Shown: positions 36,089-44,896, counted from the first letter of the stretch. The stretch is DNA of 64,000 nucleotides from Staphylococcus pettenkoferi (GCF_026659735.1 NZ_JANSKK010000005.1:248001-312000); one strand, 5' to 3'. Notes: generated from the sequence alone by a model not told the origin. Numbers and translations: made by a program.

Positions 36089-36103
36089 AAATCGTTACGA
36101 TTT
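36089..36103. promoter_or_regulatory. Zur-like operator dyad
   Basis: AAATCGT-T-ACGATTT is a perfect 7-1-7 palindrome upstream of the CobW-type gene. Gram-positive Zur boxes centre on TCGTAAT-N-ATTACGA; the flanks AAATCG/CGATTT agree, though the core is shorter. Assignment to Zur is inference from the regulated gene type. Confidence 0.55.
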
Positions 36104-36168
36104 AAAATTGTACTAGAAATTTGGAGAAAATCAAGGGGAAGGATAGTGGAATCGTTTTGTGGAAATAA

Positions 36169-36212
36169 AAACTCCAAAAATTGAAGTTTTGCGCGTTCAA
36201 CTTTCGGAGTTT
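36169..36212. terminator. Hairpin terminator upstream of the metallochaperone
   Basis: AAACTCC pairs with GGAGTTT, with an inner TTGAA/TTCAA pair. On the minus strand it would end the transcript of the 27-residue peptide gene. Confidence 0.6.
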
Positions 36213-36240
36213 AGTAGTTCTTTTCTTAAGTTTTAAATAG

Positions 36241-36324
36241 TTAATTTTTCTTCTTTTTCTTCGTATTAAGTGCTATAAAATAGCCGATAAGTGCGGCGAA
36301 TACAATAAAACAAAATTTTAGCAT
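36241..36324 (-). CDS. Small single-span membrane peptide (27 residues)
   Basis: The minus strand reads MLKFCFIVFAALIGYFIALN followed by TKKKKKN and a stop. The ATG lies eight bases after AAAAGGAG, an excellent ribosome site, and a hairpin terminator follows. One hydrophobic helix plus a lysine tail resembles type I toxin peptides and small membrane regulators. No antisense RNA could be identified, so function is open. Confidence 0.6.
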   Translation of the reverse strand: MLKFCFIVFAALIGYFIALNTKKKKKN

Positions 36325-36489
36325 AAGTGTAACTCCTTTTTTAGCAGTTCTTTTACTACATATGAAGTGTAACATGAATTGAAGATGATTTATTTTAATG
36401 TTATTTAATAATTAAAAGAAATAATATCTTAGGTTATACTTCAGTTTTATTATAGATTAGTATACAGTCTATAATCATCTAATGAAACA

Positions 36490-37110
36490 TTACAAGTCGC
36501 CAGTAATATTAAATATAGTTTTAATATCGTGATGGATATTTGTGTAAGGATTTAATGTTATTAAATGAGGTTCGAGTGATTTAGAAACGTCGGCGTAATT
36601 TAGTTTGCTTGCATTCGTAATAGCATCTTCTAGATTATATTTAAAGACATCTTCTACTTCTTTGAATTTTGCATTTTTATATTCTGACCATTCGTCTACA
36701 TTGCAGTAACGGGCAAGCTTTTGATTGAGTTGTCCACTTTCAATAGGTGTGAACGGAGTAACTTGCTGAAAGTGGAGCAACAACCATAGTTCAAAGGAAA
36801 AATTATTATAAAAGACATAGTAACCATGATCTTTTGCTAATTTGAGAGCTCTAACTATATCTTCAGTAGGATTATTATCGTAATCGAATACTACGACTAC
36901 CGTATCGCTCTTGTTTGTCTTTTCTTTACTTATTGCTTTATCTACTAGAGCTTTATGACCTTTTCCGAGAGCGTCTAATTCGATAGTTAAGTTAGCCTTT
37001 CGATGTTTATTTTTAATCATGTTAAAGTAATGTTTTTCGGTGAACCCTTCACAATATATATGAGTTTTCTTATTTAGAGTCTTATTTCGTTTTTTTCTAG
37101 TCCGAGCCAT
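36490..37110 (-). CDS. RloB-like protein (TOPRIM-related, AbiL-type defence partner)
   Basis: The 206-residue protein has KKTHIYCEGFTEKHYFNMI near the start, whose glutamate matches the TOPRIM-like first motif, then VVVFDYDNNP (acidic DxDxxP) and FSFELWLLLHF, the diagnostic RloB stretch. RloB proteins are encoded with RloA ATPases and, in lactococcal AbiL, confer abortive infection. It starts three bases after the RloA-type stop, so the two are co-translated. Nuclease activity is an inference. Confidence 0.85.
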   Translation of the reverse strand: MARTRKKRNKTLNKKTHIYCEGFTEKHYFNMIKNKHRKANLTIELDALGKGHKALVDKAISKEKTNKSDTVVVVFDYDNNPTEDIVRALKLAKDHGYYVFYNNFSFELWLLLHFQQVTPFTPIESGQLNQKLARYCNVDEWSEYKNAKFKEVEDVFKYNLEDAITNASKLNYADVSKSLEPHLITLNPYTNIHHDIKTIFNITGDL

Positions 37111-37112
37111 GA

Positions 37113-38414
37113 TTAATCTCCTTGATTTTTAGTATTAAACAAATTTTTAAAATCACTAAAATCTACATTTGGCACAGCACCATATATACCTTTTAAATAT
37201 CGCTTAAAGTACGTCGTATCTGTTCTCTTACTTAAGTCATCATCATTAAAATCAAAGACACTAAAAAGTTCGCTAGCTCCGTTGAATTTCTTATCAGTTA
37301 AATAAATTTGGTCCTTTCTTAAGTTACAATCTAATAAATATAGTTGGTGTGAAGTTAAGATAAATTGTTGATTAATTGAATTATTAAACACTTGCACAAG
37401 TATTTGGGCGAGATTTAAATGTAATGAATCATCAAATTCATCCATTAAAAAAACACAGTCTTTATTTCTATTATTTAGCAAATAGAAAGCAATCGTTATT
37501 AGTTTCTTTGTTCCATTTGATTTGTTAGCAAAAGAAATTCTTTGTTGACCAACAGGCTTATTATCTTGATTAAATTTATCGTAAACTAAATTGAGTTGAT
37601 GGAATTCAGCTGTTTCTTCAATTTCGCCTTCAAGTGAGTCATTATTATTTAGAAATTCTATATATTGTTGAATAAATTTGGGGACTGGTTCTTTATGAAT
37701 AGTAGTATCAAGATCTTTAACTTTAACGTCACACAGGTTTAAGAACTTAATTAATTCTTCCTTGGTGTCTTGGTTATTCAACACTTTTTGCATGTGTTGA
37801 ATATCTGAAGAGTCAAGGATATCGTCAATAATTACTAATTTATTTGCGAACCAATCGTAAATATTTTTCGCATGTGTATCATTGGTGTCTTGAGCTACTT
37901 GGAGAACGAGTACATTTTTACGAATAGAATCGGATTGAATATTCAACTCTTCAGATAACGAGAAATTTTGGTGATTTCGTTCAAAATAAGTATGATAATG
38001 ACCACGATAATAATACTTTAGTCTTTCAAAAGTAATTTCTTCTTTATTATATTCGAATTCATATAAATACTGTCTATTATTCGATATAATTTCTATACTG
38101 AAGTGAGTCGGAGAGGTGTTTGAATTTTCATCTAACGCGAAAGGAAATTGAGTCAATTCTGTAGTAGAGAATTTTGGTTTAGAGAATATTCTATTTTTCA
38201 TCTGACGTAAAACGATAATTAAGTTCGATTTTCCTGACCCATTTGGTCCAAAGATAATAATATTTTTTAAAAGATTTAGGTTTTCTGTATAAGATGTTTT
38301 ATCGATGGAGAATTTATTAGAAGCATGCTTCTTTAAGAATTTTCCGGTAAGCATAGAAAAGCTTGTTTCATCTCTGTAGGATAAGCAATTTTTAAAAGTG
38401 AAATCGATTAACAT
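37113..38414 (-). CDS. RloA-like AAA15 family ATPase
   Basis: The 433-residue protein begins MLIDFTFKNCLSYRDETSFSM, typical of AAA15/ABC-type ATPases, with Walker A FGPNGSGKSNL near residues 54-64. The C-terminal half has the ABC-like switch: VFLMDEFDDSLH (Walker B) and FILTSHQLYLLD (H-loop). This architecture is shared by RloA, AbiL and the ATPase of PARIS-type systems, where it senses a phage trigger and releases or activates the effector. Together with the RloB-like gene it forms a compact two-gene module. Confidence 0.87.
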   Translation of the reverse strand: MLIDFTFKNCLSYRDETSFSMLTGKFLKKHASNKFSIDKTSYTENLNLLKNIIIFGPNGSGKSNLIIVLRQMKNRIFSKPKFSTTELTQFPFALDENSNTSPTHFSIEIISNNRQYLYEFEYNKEEITFERLKYYYRGHYHTYFERNHQNFSLSEELNIQSDSIRKNVLVLQVAQDTNDTHAKNIYDWFANKLVIIDDILDSSDIQHMQKVLNNQDTKEELIKFLNLCDVKVKDLDTTIHKEPVPKFIQQYIEFLNNNDSLEGEIEETAEFHQLNLVYDKFNQDNKPVGQQRISFANKSNGTKKLITIAFYLLNNRNKDCVFLMDEFDDSLHLNLAQILVQVFNNSINQQFILTSHQLYLLDCNLRKDQIYLTDKKFNGASELFSVFDFNDDDLSKRTDTTYFKRYLKGIYGAVPNVDFSDFKNLFNTKNQGD

Positions 38415-38521
38415 ATAGCACCTCCGTAACTTAAAACTGTGTGAGTTGATATAAATATAGCACAGAAGTAGTTAAAGAGGTACTTTTAATCACGTTTTTT
38501 TGTTATAAAATTATTTCATCG

Positions 38522-39817
38522 TCACACCCCCAACATCTCTCTAAACGTCTCGTCAGAATATGATTTTCTGAACAAATTACGTTTCTGCATTTCTGGCACG
38601 ATAAGGTCTACGAAATCTTCTAAACTGCCAGGAAGTGTGGGTGGCATCAAATTAAATCCGTCGGCCACACCCTCATCTACCCACATTTCCATCGTATCGA
38701 CAATTTCTTCAGGTGTACCAATGAGTGTGAGATGACCGCCACCTGCACTGAGATAACCTAAAAGTTCGCGCACAGTAGGTTGAGTATCTTTAATAATCTC
38801 TAAGACCGTTTCGTATCGACCCACGGGACCTTTGAACGCTTCAACTGGTGGGAGCTCTGGAACGGGTGCGTCTAAGTCCCAATCTGAACAGTCTTGTTGG
38901 ACGAAGAAACTGAGTTGTTTCAATGCTGAATCGATAGGTAATTGTTCGTCTAATTCGGCTTTTTTAGCTACAGCCTCTTCGTGTGTAGGTGCGACGTAGG
39001 TAACGAGTCCCGGGAAAACTTTGATTTCGGCGTTAGGTCTATGACTGTCAGTGATGGCCTGATCTAGCTTGCGACGATAGGCTTTGGCTTGGTCTAAGTT
39101 CCAAGAAACGGAGTAGACTGCATCGGCATATTTCGCGGCTAAAGCGATGCCTTGCTTAGACGCTCCAGCTTGCATAGCGACGGGTTTACCTTGTGGACTT
39201 TGTGGTGTAGTAGATGGACCATTTACTTGAAAATGTTTCCCCTGATGAGCGAACGAATTGATTTTCTGGCTATCAACAATTTCTTGTTTTTTGCGGTTGG
39301 GTGAAAAAGCCTCAGAATTCCAAGAAGTGAGAAGTTGATTCATCACTTTCGCAAATTCGTCTGCTTTCGCATAACGCACTTCTCTTTCTGGTAATTTAGG
39401 CATACTATGATTTTGCGCTTCTTGATCTGTCATTGAAGTAACGAGGTTCCAACCGACACGTCCTCCAGTAATATGGTCTAAACTCAAGAGCTGACGCGCC
39501 ACGGTAAAAGGATTGCTGAATGTACTGGAAATTGTTGAAACGAGACCCACATGCTTTGTAACTTGTGAAATTGCGGTTAAATTGATGAGTGGGTCGTACC
39601 AGAATGCAGGTAGGGAACGATTGTCACTAGGATTAAATGCTTGGTTATCTGCGAAGAATACGGCATCGAAATAGCCTTTTTCAGCAAGTTGGGCAAGATG
39701 TTGATAGTAAGAAATGGAACCAATTTGTTCAATAGAAGAGTCCTTCATGAGCCAAGCAGCCTGATGGTGACCACAACCAAATAGTAGAATACCAATATGT
39801 ATATGTTTATTTTGCAT
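38522..39817 (-). CDS. NtaA/SnaA/DszA-type flavin-dependent monooxygenase (LLM class)
   Basis: The 431-residue enzyme belongs to the FMNH2-dependent two-component monooxygenases that oxidise N- or S-containing organic compounds. Hallmarks are a TIM-barrel start (HIHIGILLFGCGHHQAAW), VGLVSTISSTFSNPFTVARQLLSLDHITGGRVGWNLVTS, and QAGASKQGIALAAKYADAVYS. ATG 39817 follows AAAGGTGG. It lies downstream of a reductase gene that is under a TPP riboswitch, with a hairpin between them; an oxidoreductase supplying reduced flavin is not visible. Substrate unknown. Confidence 0.88.
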   Translation of the reverse strand: MQNKHIHIGILLFGCGHHQAAWLMKDSSIEQIGSISYYQHLAQLAEKGYFDAVFFADNQAFNPSDNRSLPAFWYDPLINLTAISQVTKHVGLVSTISSTFSNPFTVARQLLSLDHITGGRVGWNLVTSMTDQEAQNHSMPKLPEREVRYAKADEFAKVMNQLLTSWNSEAFSPNRKKQEIVDSQKINSFAHQGKHFQVNGPSTTPQSPQGKPVAMQAGASKQGIALAAKYADAVYSVSWNLDQAKAYRRKLDQAITDSHRPNAEIKVFPGLVTYVAPTHEEAVAKKAELDEQLPIDSALKQLSFFVQQDCSDWDLDAPVPELPPVEAFKGPVGRYETVLEIIKDTQPTVRELLGYLSAGGGHLTLIGTPEEIVDTMEMWVDEGVADGFNLMPPTLPGSLEDFVDLIVPEMQKRNLFRKSYSDETFREMLGV

Positions 39818-39885
39818 GTTATGAAACCACCTTTATTGGATATTTTTAAAACTTGCGTAGGGAACAGTTTTACAAAAAAGCAAAA

Positions 39886-39922
39886 GCTAAAGCCCGCTAA
39901 TATTAAAGAAACGAGCTTTAGC
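39886..39922 (-). terminator. Hairpin between the SDR and monooxygenase genes
   Basis: On the minus strand GCTAAAGCTCG pairs with GCGGGCTTTAGC, followed by TTTTGCTTTTTT. It should end or attenuate the reductase transcript before the monooxygenase gene. Confidence 0.7.
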
Positions 39923-39931
39923 AATATCTCA

Positions 39932-40681
39932 TTAATTCATCGTTAAACCGCCATCAACCGTAATATTCTGACCTGTAATGTTGGTCGCGTGTTCTGATGC
40001 TAAATGAGCGACCATGTTGGCTACATCTTGTGGCGTCGTCACTTGTCTAGTCGGCGTAGTTTGAGCGATTAAATCAAACACTTCTGGCGTCGTAGCTGCA
40101 CTTGCATCTGTCGTCTTCAACAAACCGCCAGAAACGACGTTCGCGGTAATCCCGTGTTGACCCAATTCAGAAGCAATGTTACGTGTGAAACCAATGAGAC
40201 CCGCTTTGGCAGTCGTGTATTCGTGATAAGGCACCACTGGATTCTGATACAAATTAGTACCAATACTGATAATACTGCCAGATTGACGCTCCATAAATTG
40301 AGGAATGACACTTTGAGAAACATTAAATGCCGCTTTCAAAGTACCGTTAATTTGTTGTTGATAGTCTTCCCAATTGAGATCTTTAAATGATTTTTGCGTA
40401 TTAGGATCAAATTTAAAACCAACGAGTGCGTTGTTGATTACAACGTCAATTTGTCCAAAGTGCTCAGTGGCTTGTTTAACCATCGTATCAACCTCTTCGC
40501 GTTCGGTAACGTCGGCTTGGATAGCGATGGCTTGGTGTTCGTATCCTTTAATCAGCGCTTCAGTCTCTTGTTTACTTTGATGATAGTTCACAACAACGTT
40601 AAATCCTTGTTTGAGTAGCGTTTTGGCGATTGTTGCTCCAAGTCCTCTGCTGCTTCCTGTTACTAATACTGTTCTTGTCAT
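39932..40681 (-). CDS. Short-chain dehydrogenase/reductase (FabG-like)
   Basis: The 249-residue NAD(P)-dependent enzyme shows the TGSSRGLG cofactor motif at the start, VINNALVG (NNAG-like) and the catalytic Y-x3-K in YHEYTTAKAG, ending with the usual ITVDGGLTMN. ATG 40681 follows AGGGAGTG. A TPP riboswitch and a terminator lie in its 5' leader, so expression should fall when thiamine pyrophosphate is plentiful. Most FabG-like proteins are not so controlled. A role in thiamine precursor handling is inferred from the switch only. Confidence 0.9.
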   Translation of the reverse strand: MTRTVLVTGSSRGLGATIAKTLLKQGFNVVVNYHQSKQETEALIKGYEHQAIAIQADVTEREEVDTMVKQATEHFGQIDVVINNALVGFKFDPNTQKSFKDLNWEDYQQQINGTLKAAFNVSQSVIPQFMERQSGSIISIGTNLYQNPVVPYHEYTTAKAGLIGFTRNIASELGQHGITANVVSGGLLKTTDASAATTPEVFDLIAQTTPTRQVTTPQDVANMVAHLASEHATNITGQNITVDGGLTMN

Positions 40682-40710
40682 ATTTAACACTCCCTAGTTC
40701 AATTTTTTGG

Positions 40711-40748
40711 TAAATAAAAATACACAACCTTCACGAGGAAAGTTGTGT
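40711..40748 (-). terminator. Riboswitch expression-platform terminator
   Basis: On the minus strand ACACAAC pairs with GTTGTGT and is followed by a T-rich run, between the riboswitch and the reductase start. Its stem is likely exposed when TPP is bound. Confidence 0.65.
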
Positions 40749-40812
40749 AAATGACATAAACGAATCTATAAATAATCATAATAAGCGTGATTAATTATTG
40801 TGAATCGATACT

Positions 40813-40895
40813 ACACTTTCCTCCGCTAGCGCAAACTAGATCAGGTTCAAAGGGTTTGGGCCAGGCCCATCTCAGTTCGACGACACCCCTAGTGT
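40813..40895 (-). promoter_or_regulatory. TPP (THI-box) riboswitch
   Basis: On the minus strand the element opens with ACACTAGGGGTG, contains CTGAGATGGG and the conserved CCCTTTGAACCTGATC, then GCTAGCGGAGGAAAGTGT. The first and last five bases pair as the closing helix. These are the core TPP-sensing motifs. The next gene downstream is the FabG-like reductase. Confidence 0.93.
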
Positions 40896-41158
40896 ATGTA
40901 TGAAGTTATACTCTAAATGTAAGGTTATTACATGTCAGAGTCAAGATTAGTGAGTTTTGGTGGAGGAGAGAAGATGAAAAAGCGTCACGATAATCGATTG
41001 AAATTAAGAAATCTGTACATATTTTGTAAGAGGATATTTTTGTCAAAAATACTTTAAAGTTCGTGTTTTAAGTTCTAAACTTTTAAAATTCATCTCCTAA
41101 TCAACTCCAGATTATGATACGTTATTAATAGATTATTGAAAAAATTGGGAGGACTACC

Positions 41159-42028
41159 ATGAATTATCGGTTAGAGAAAATGTTAAATATGATCGGTATA
41201 GGATTACAGATGTTGACTATATCGGTATTACTGCCGTATGCGTTATATAAGACGCGCATGCATATTTATATTAATAGGAAACTTGAAGGGGTTGCTGACC
41301 AAATGATTGGTTATCCAATAGAGTCTTCGGATCAAACTTTATTTTGGTTATGTATCCTAATGATAGTGAGTGTTATTACAATAATATTAGCTTTTATTGC
41401 TGCTAAAAATTTTAAAAATAGACCCAAACTCACAATAACTTTGATGTTTATTTGTGCTTTTTTAAGTTTGGTGACGAGCTTGCCAGCTGTCGTAATTTGG
41501 ATTATTGCTGGTATTAAGACGATAAATACATATCAAAGAAATAGTAGAAGCGAACTAATGAGGGAATTCGAAACTTCAAAAAATAAGGAAATGGATGGGT
41601 TCGAATTAGGATTACTTATAGCAAGTTTGTCTATTAGTATTCTTTGTATAATCATTTACGCGTTAGCAACTATCCCTTATGCAATGATTCTAAATTCCGA
41701 GGCATCTCGTACTTTCTATCGCGACCCAAGTGTCATAGATGGTTATACTCAAACTATGATATACAAATCATTTTTATATACGAGTTTCATATACTCTGGA
41801 GTATTAGTTACAGTAATTGCGATAGTAGTGCTGATTATCTATTTAGTTAAAGGTAAAAGTATTAATTTCTTAAAAGCGAATTTATTTATTATCGTTGGTT
41901 GTGCTAATTTAATATTTAACATTATTTCAGGCATGTTCTTACTTATAGTAGGAATTCTGTTATATAACAAAATGGGACAAAAACCAGAATATGATGAGAA
42001 TAATCGACGAGAAGAATTAGCACAGTAA
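41159..42028 (+). CDS. Polytopic membrane protein with two similar halves, unknown function
   Basis: The 289-residue protein starts at ATG 41159 after GGGAGG. It has about eight hydrophobic segments arranged as two four-segment halves (about 10-125 and 150-275), each ending with a GIKTI- or GMFLLIVGIL-type glycine-containing helix. The layout resembles a doubled DUF4064-type protein, and DUF4064 genes follow nearby. This relationship is suggestive only. The C-terminus is hydrophilic (RREELAQ). Confidence 0.6.
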   Translation: MNYRLEKMLNMIGIGLQMLTISVLLPYALYKTRMHIYINRKLEGVADQMIGYPIESSDQTLFWLCILMIVSVITIILAFIAAKNFKNRPKLTITLMFICAFLSLVTSLPAVVIWIIAGIKTINTYQRNSRSELMREFETSKNKEMDGFELGLLIASLSISILCIIIYALATIPYAMILNSEASRTFYRDPSVIDGYTQTMIYKSFLYTSFIYSGVLVTVIAIVVLIIYLVKGKSINFLKANLFIIVGCANLIFNIISGMFLLIVGILLYNKMGQKPEYDENNRREELAQ

Positions 42029-42030
42029 AA

Positions 42031-42068
42031 AATAGCGAGATTCACTGGAATGGTGAGTCTCGCTATTT
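42031..42068. terminator. Bidirectional terminator between converging genes
   Basis: AATAGCGAGATTCAC pairs with GTGAGTCTCGCTATT, with A-rich and T-rich flanks on both strands. Confidence 0.8.
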
Positions 42069-42071
42069 AAT

Positions 42072-43370
42072 TTACTTCTCATTTTCATAAATTTCTTCAT
42101 TCACGGTATTCTGTAGTGTATTAACTTGATTTAATCCCGCTTTCATTAGAATGAAAACTAATAGCCAACCGAGAACAATTAAAATAATGATTTTCAGGTT
42201 ATAACTACCTAAAAATGTTATATCTACGTCCCAGATAGCATGTAATATAACTGAAGCGAAGAAGAAAAATAGAAATCTTGGATCTACAATGTTATTAAAT
42301 TCGAATTTCGCTTCACTTTTAGCAATAACTACGGCAGCACCTACAATCGCCGCCCAAACAAGATGACTTCCAAGGCCTGTCCAAGCACGTAGGATGATCA
42401 TATCCATTACTGGAACGTGAGCATATAAAGCAAATTTTAAAATATAACCTGCTGATTCGAAGACGGCAAAACCTGCTCCGATTGCCGCACCTATGAGCAA
42501 ACCGTTAAGAATTTTATTTGTCTTACTAATGTTCACAATTATGATAATGATAATTGCTTTACCAAGTTCCTCTACAATCCCTGTTGAGATGGCATCAGTG
42601 AGCGTCATTAATCCAAATACTTCTTCCTCTTCGCTAAATGATACAAAGTTATAGAGGAAGAGTGTAACTAAAAGTGAGAACACGCCCCCAATAAAGAACC
42701 ATTTCAGAACTTCGAAGATACTGATATTTTTAAAAGCGTTAGTCTCATAGAAAAAGAAGAGTCCTGATAAAGGTACAGTTAAGGCTCCAATAAAGATAAG
42801 GCCAGGAATTGCGTTCTCATTTCCAAATGATGCAGCCATAACCCATAAAAGCACAAATGTTATAGCCATTGCCGCAAATACTCGAGAAAACAGCCATGGG
42901 CGGCCCCATTCATTGGAAACATCTTTAAGGGCTGGCGTCGTTTCTTTAGTACCTGCAATAAAGATACGATCAGCTTCTTCACGTGAATGAGATTTAAATA
43001 CTTCTGAGAACATGTCGCGTAAATTGAGATTTAGACTTTCTTCATTTCCTGCCATTTTACCGATAGATTTCGTCGTATTATTGAATAATTGTTTCGCTTC
43101 GTCTGTTAGACTCACATTTTCTTTAGTTTGATTTTCGAGAGATTCTGTGCTGGAAAAATTAGAATTTGAAGCGGTCGCTAAGTTGAATCCGCACTGCATA
43201 CAGAATTTGTCATCTGGATTGACTTCTGCGTGACAACTTGGGCAGTGAAGGACTGAAGTGGTTTGTGCTTCTTCAGAATATGTAGCGCCGTCATTTTCTA
43301 AATTATTACCGCAATACATGCAGAATTTGTCTTCGGGATTCACTTTTTGATTACATTTCGAACATTGCAT
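42072..43370 (-). CDS. PrsW-family intramembrane protease with two N-terminal zinc ribbons
   Basis: ATG 43370 (MQCSKCNQKV) is spaced six bases from AAAGGTGG; ATG 43376 directly abuts it. Two CxxC-x10-CxxC zinc ribbons (CSKCNQKVNPEDKFCMYCG and CPSCHAEVNPDDKFCMQCG) precede a ~70-residue linker. The membrane part has about eight hydrophobic segments with the PrsW signatures VEELGK, GFAVFESAGY and LHAIWD, which hold the glutamates and histidines of this metallo- or glutamic protease family. PrsW of Bacillus cleaves an anti-sigma factor. The substrate here is unknown. Confidence 0.85.
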   Translation of the reverse strand: MQCSKCNQKVNPEDKFCMYCGNNLENDGATYSEEAQTTSVLHCPSCHAEVNPDDKFCMQCGFNLATASNSNFSSTESLENQTKENVSLTDEAKQLFNNTTKSIGKMAGNEESLNLNLRDMFSEVFKSHSREEADRIFIAGTKETTPALKDVSNEWGRPWLFSRVFAAMAITFVLLWVMAASFGNENAIPGLIFIGALTVPLSGLFFFYETNAFKNISIFEVLKWFFIGGVFSLLVTLFLYNFVSFSEEEEVFGLMTLTDAISTGIVEELGKAIIIIIIVNISKTNKILNGLLIGAAIGAGFAVFESAGYILKFALYAHVPVMDMIILRAWTGLGSHLVWAAIVGAAVVIAKSEAKFEFNNIVDPRFLFFFFASVILHAIWDVDITFLGSYNLKIIILIVLGWLLVFILMKAGLNQVNTLQNTVNEEIYENEK

Positions 43371-43582
43371 GAGCATCCACCTTTATTTTTTTATGTATAG
43401 TCATATTTTAATTTATTGTTAAAGGAATTGCTATATGATTTTTGGATTGATTAAAAGGGGAAGCACATAATTTACGCAAAATTAGAAATTAGAGGTTTAG
43501 AATTTTTTAAATAAGTAATTAAATTCATGTTATTTCATGGGAAACTATGTTTGAGCTAAGTCAGAAAGGAGTTTACATAATT

Positions 43583-44110
43583 ATGAAATATAAATCAGAA
43601 CGTGTGTCATCTTGGATTGCTGTCGGATTAATGGGACTCGCATTATTAGGGTGCTTTCTAGGAACTATCTTTTTCGCAATTATGGGTAATCAAACGAAAG
43701 AAGGACTTATAGCTACAGGTGAATTTAGTTATAGTGAAGCTAATGATTTTATTACTTTGTGGGGACCTGTATCAGTTCTGTACCTCATTTCATCTATTAT
43801 TCTTATTATTTTTGGTATTATTGGTTCGATTTGGATTGGCAAGAAGACGAAAGCAGCAGCGATTATGCTTTTGGTTATTGGAATTCTATCAATATTCTTT
43901 AACTTTTGGCCAATCGGTCTGATTTGGATTATTGTTAGTATTAATCTTTTTCGAAAACGTCGTAAAGCACATACTAGTCAAGGACCTCAACAAGGTACAT
44001 ATGATAGACAACAAAATTATACTAACGAGCAAGATAAACACTCTGATTTTCTAGAAGATGACGCTCGTCGTTATACGAAAGAAGTCAAAGACGATCCGTA
44101 TAAATATTAA
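43583..44110 (+). CDS. DUF4064 membrane protein, paralogue 1
   Basis: The 175-residue protein begins MKYKSERVSSWIAVGLMGLAL at ATG 43583 after AAAGGAG. It has four hydrophobic segments, the conserved SIWIGKKTKAAAIMLLVIGIL block and a hydrophilic tail ending RRYTKEVKDDPYKY. The next gene is a paralogue with the same 5' leader (TTACATAATTATGAAA) and tail. The family's function is unknown. Confidence 0.82.
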   Translation: MKYKSERVSSWIAVGLMGLALLGCFLGTIFFAIMGNQTKEGLIATGEFSYSEANDFITLWGPVSVLYLISSIILIIFGIIGSIWIGKKTKAAAIMLLVIGILSIFFNFWPIGLIWIIVSINLFRKRRKAHTSQGPQQGTYDRQQNYTNEQDKHSDFLEDDARRYTKEVKDDPYKY

Positions 44111-44128
44111 TAATTTGTAATGATAGGT

Positions 44129-44174
44129 CACTCTACCCGCAGTCTAAACGAGCGATGGGAGAGTGACTTTTTCT
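44129..44174 (+). terminator. Terminator after DUF4064 paralogue 1
   Basis: GTCACTCTACCC pairs with GGGAGAGTGAC and is followed by TTTTT. Confidence 0.75.
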
Positions 44175-44322
44175 ACGTGTTAATTCTCTGCTTTTATTGA
44201 AAAACAAAGATTTATCACAAAAAATATTTAAATTCACGTAAATTTTACAGAATAACCGATTAATTATACGCGTTTTTATGATAAAATATGGGCTAGAAAA
44301 TAAGAAGGGAGATTACATAATT

Positions 44323-44838
44323 ATGAAACGTACAGCAGAACGCGTGCTTTCTTGGATAGGTGTAGGAATTACAGCGCTCAGTTTCTTAGTAACTATCTAT
44401 TGGATTTTTAACTACATTGTTTTCGCTAATAGTACTAAAGAGGCATTAGTTGAATCAGGTTTATATAGTAATAGCGAAGCAGAGACTTATATTAGTACTT
44501 GGTCAGTTATTTCAATTATTTCAGTTATCTTAGCTATTATCTTTTTAATTCTCAGCATCTTATCAGCAATTTGGATCGGTAAGAAGACGAAAGCTGCGGG
44601 AATTATTCTCCTTGTTAGTGGTATTATCAACTTCTTTTCTATTAACTTTGTAGCGGGAATACTTTGGATTATCGCAGGTATTATGCTATTAGTGAGAAAG
44701 CCTAAACAGCCGATTGATCAAGGCGCTTACCATAATTACAATAATAACCAACAAACACACACTAACAATCAAGATTTTATAGACAATGATTCACGTCGTC
44801 ACACTGATGAAGTGAAAGACGATCCTTATAAATATTAA
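44323..44838 (+). CDS. DUF4064 membrane protein, paralogue 2
   Basis: The 171-residue protein begins MKRTAERVLSWIGVGITALSF at ATG 44323 after GGGAG. Segment layout, the SAIWIGKKTKAAGIILLVSGI block and the tail RRHTDEVKDDPYKY match paralogue 1, showing a tandem duplication. Each copy has its own terminator, so they are separately transcribed. Confidence 0.82.
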   Translation: MKRTAERVLSWIGVGITALSFLVTIYWIFNYIVFANSTKEALVESGLYSNSEAETYISTWSVISIISVILAIIFLILSILSAIWIGKKTKAAGIILLVSGIINFFSINFVAGILWIIAGIMLLVRKPKQPIDQGAYHNYNNNQQTHTNNQDFIDNDSRRHTDEVKDDPYKY

Positions 44839-44856
44839 ATAATGTTAATGAGCAGT

Positions 44857-44896
44857 CACTCAATTATCGAAATAGATACTTGGGTGGCTTTTTATT
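44857..44896 (+). terminator. Terminator after DUF4064 paralogue 2
   Basis: AGTCACTCAA pairs with TTGGGTGGCT, followed by TTTT. Confidence 0.65.
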
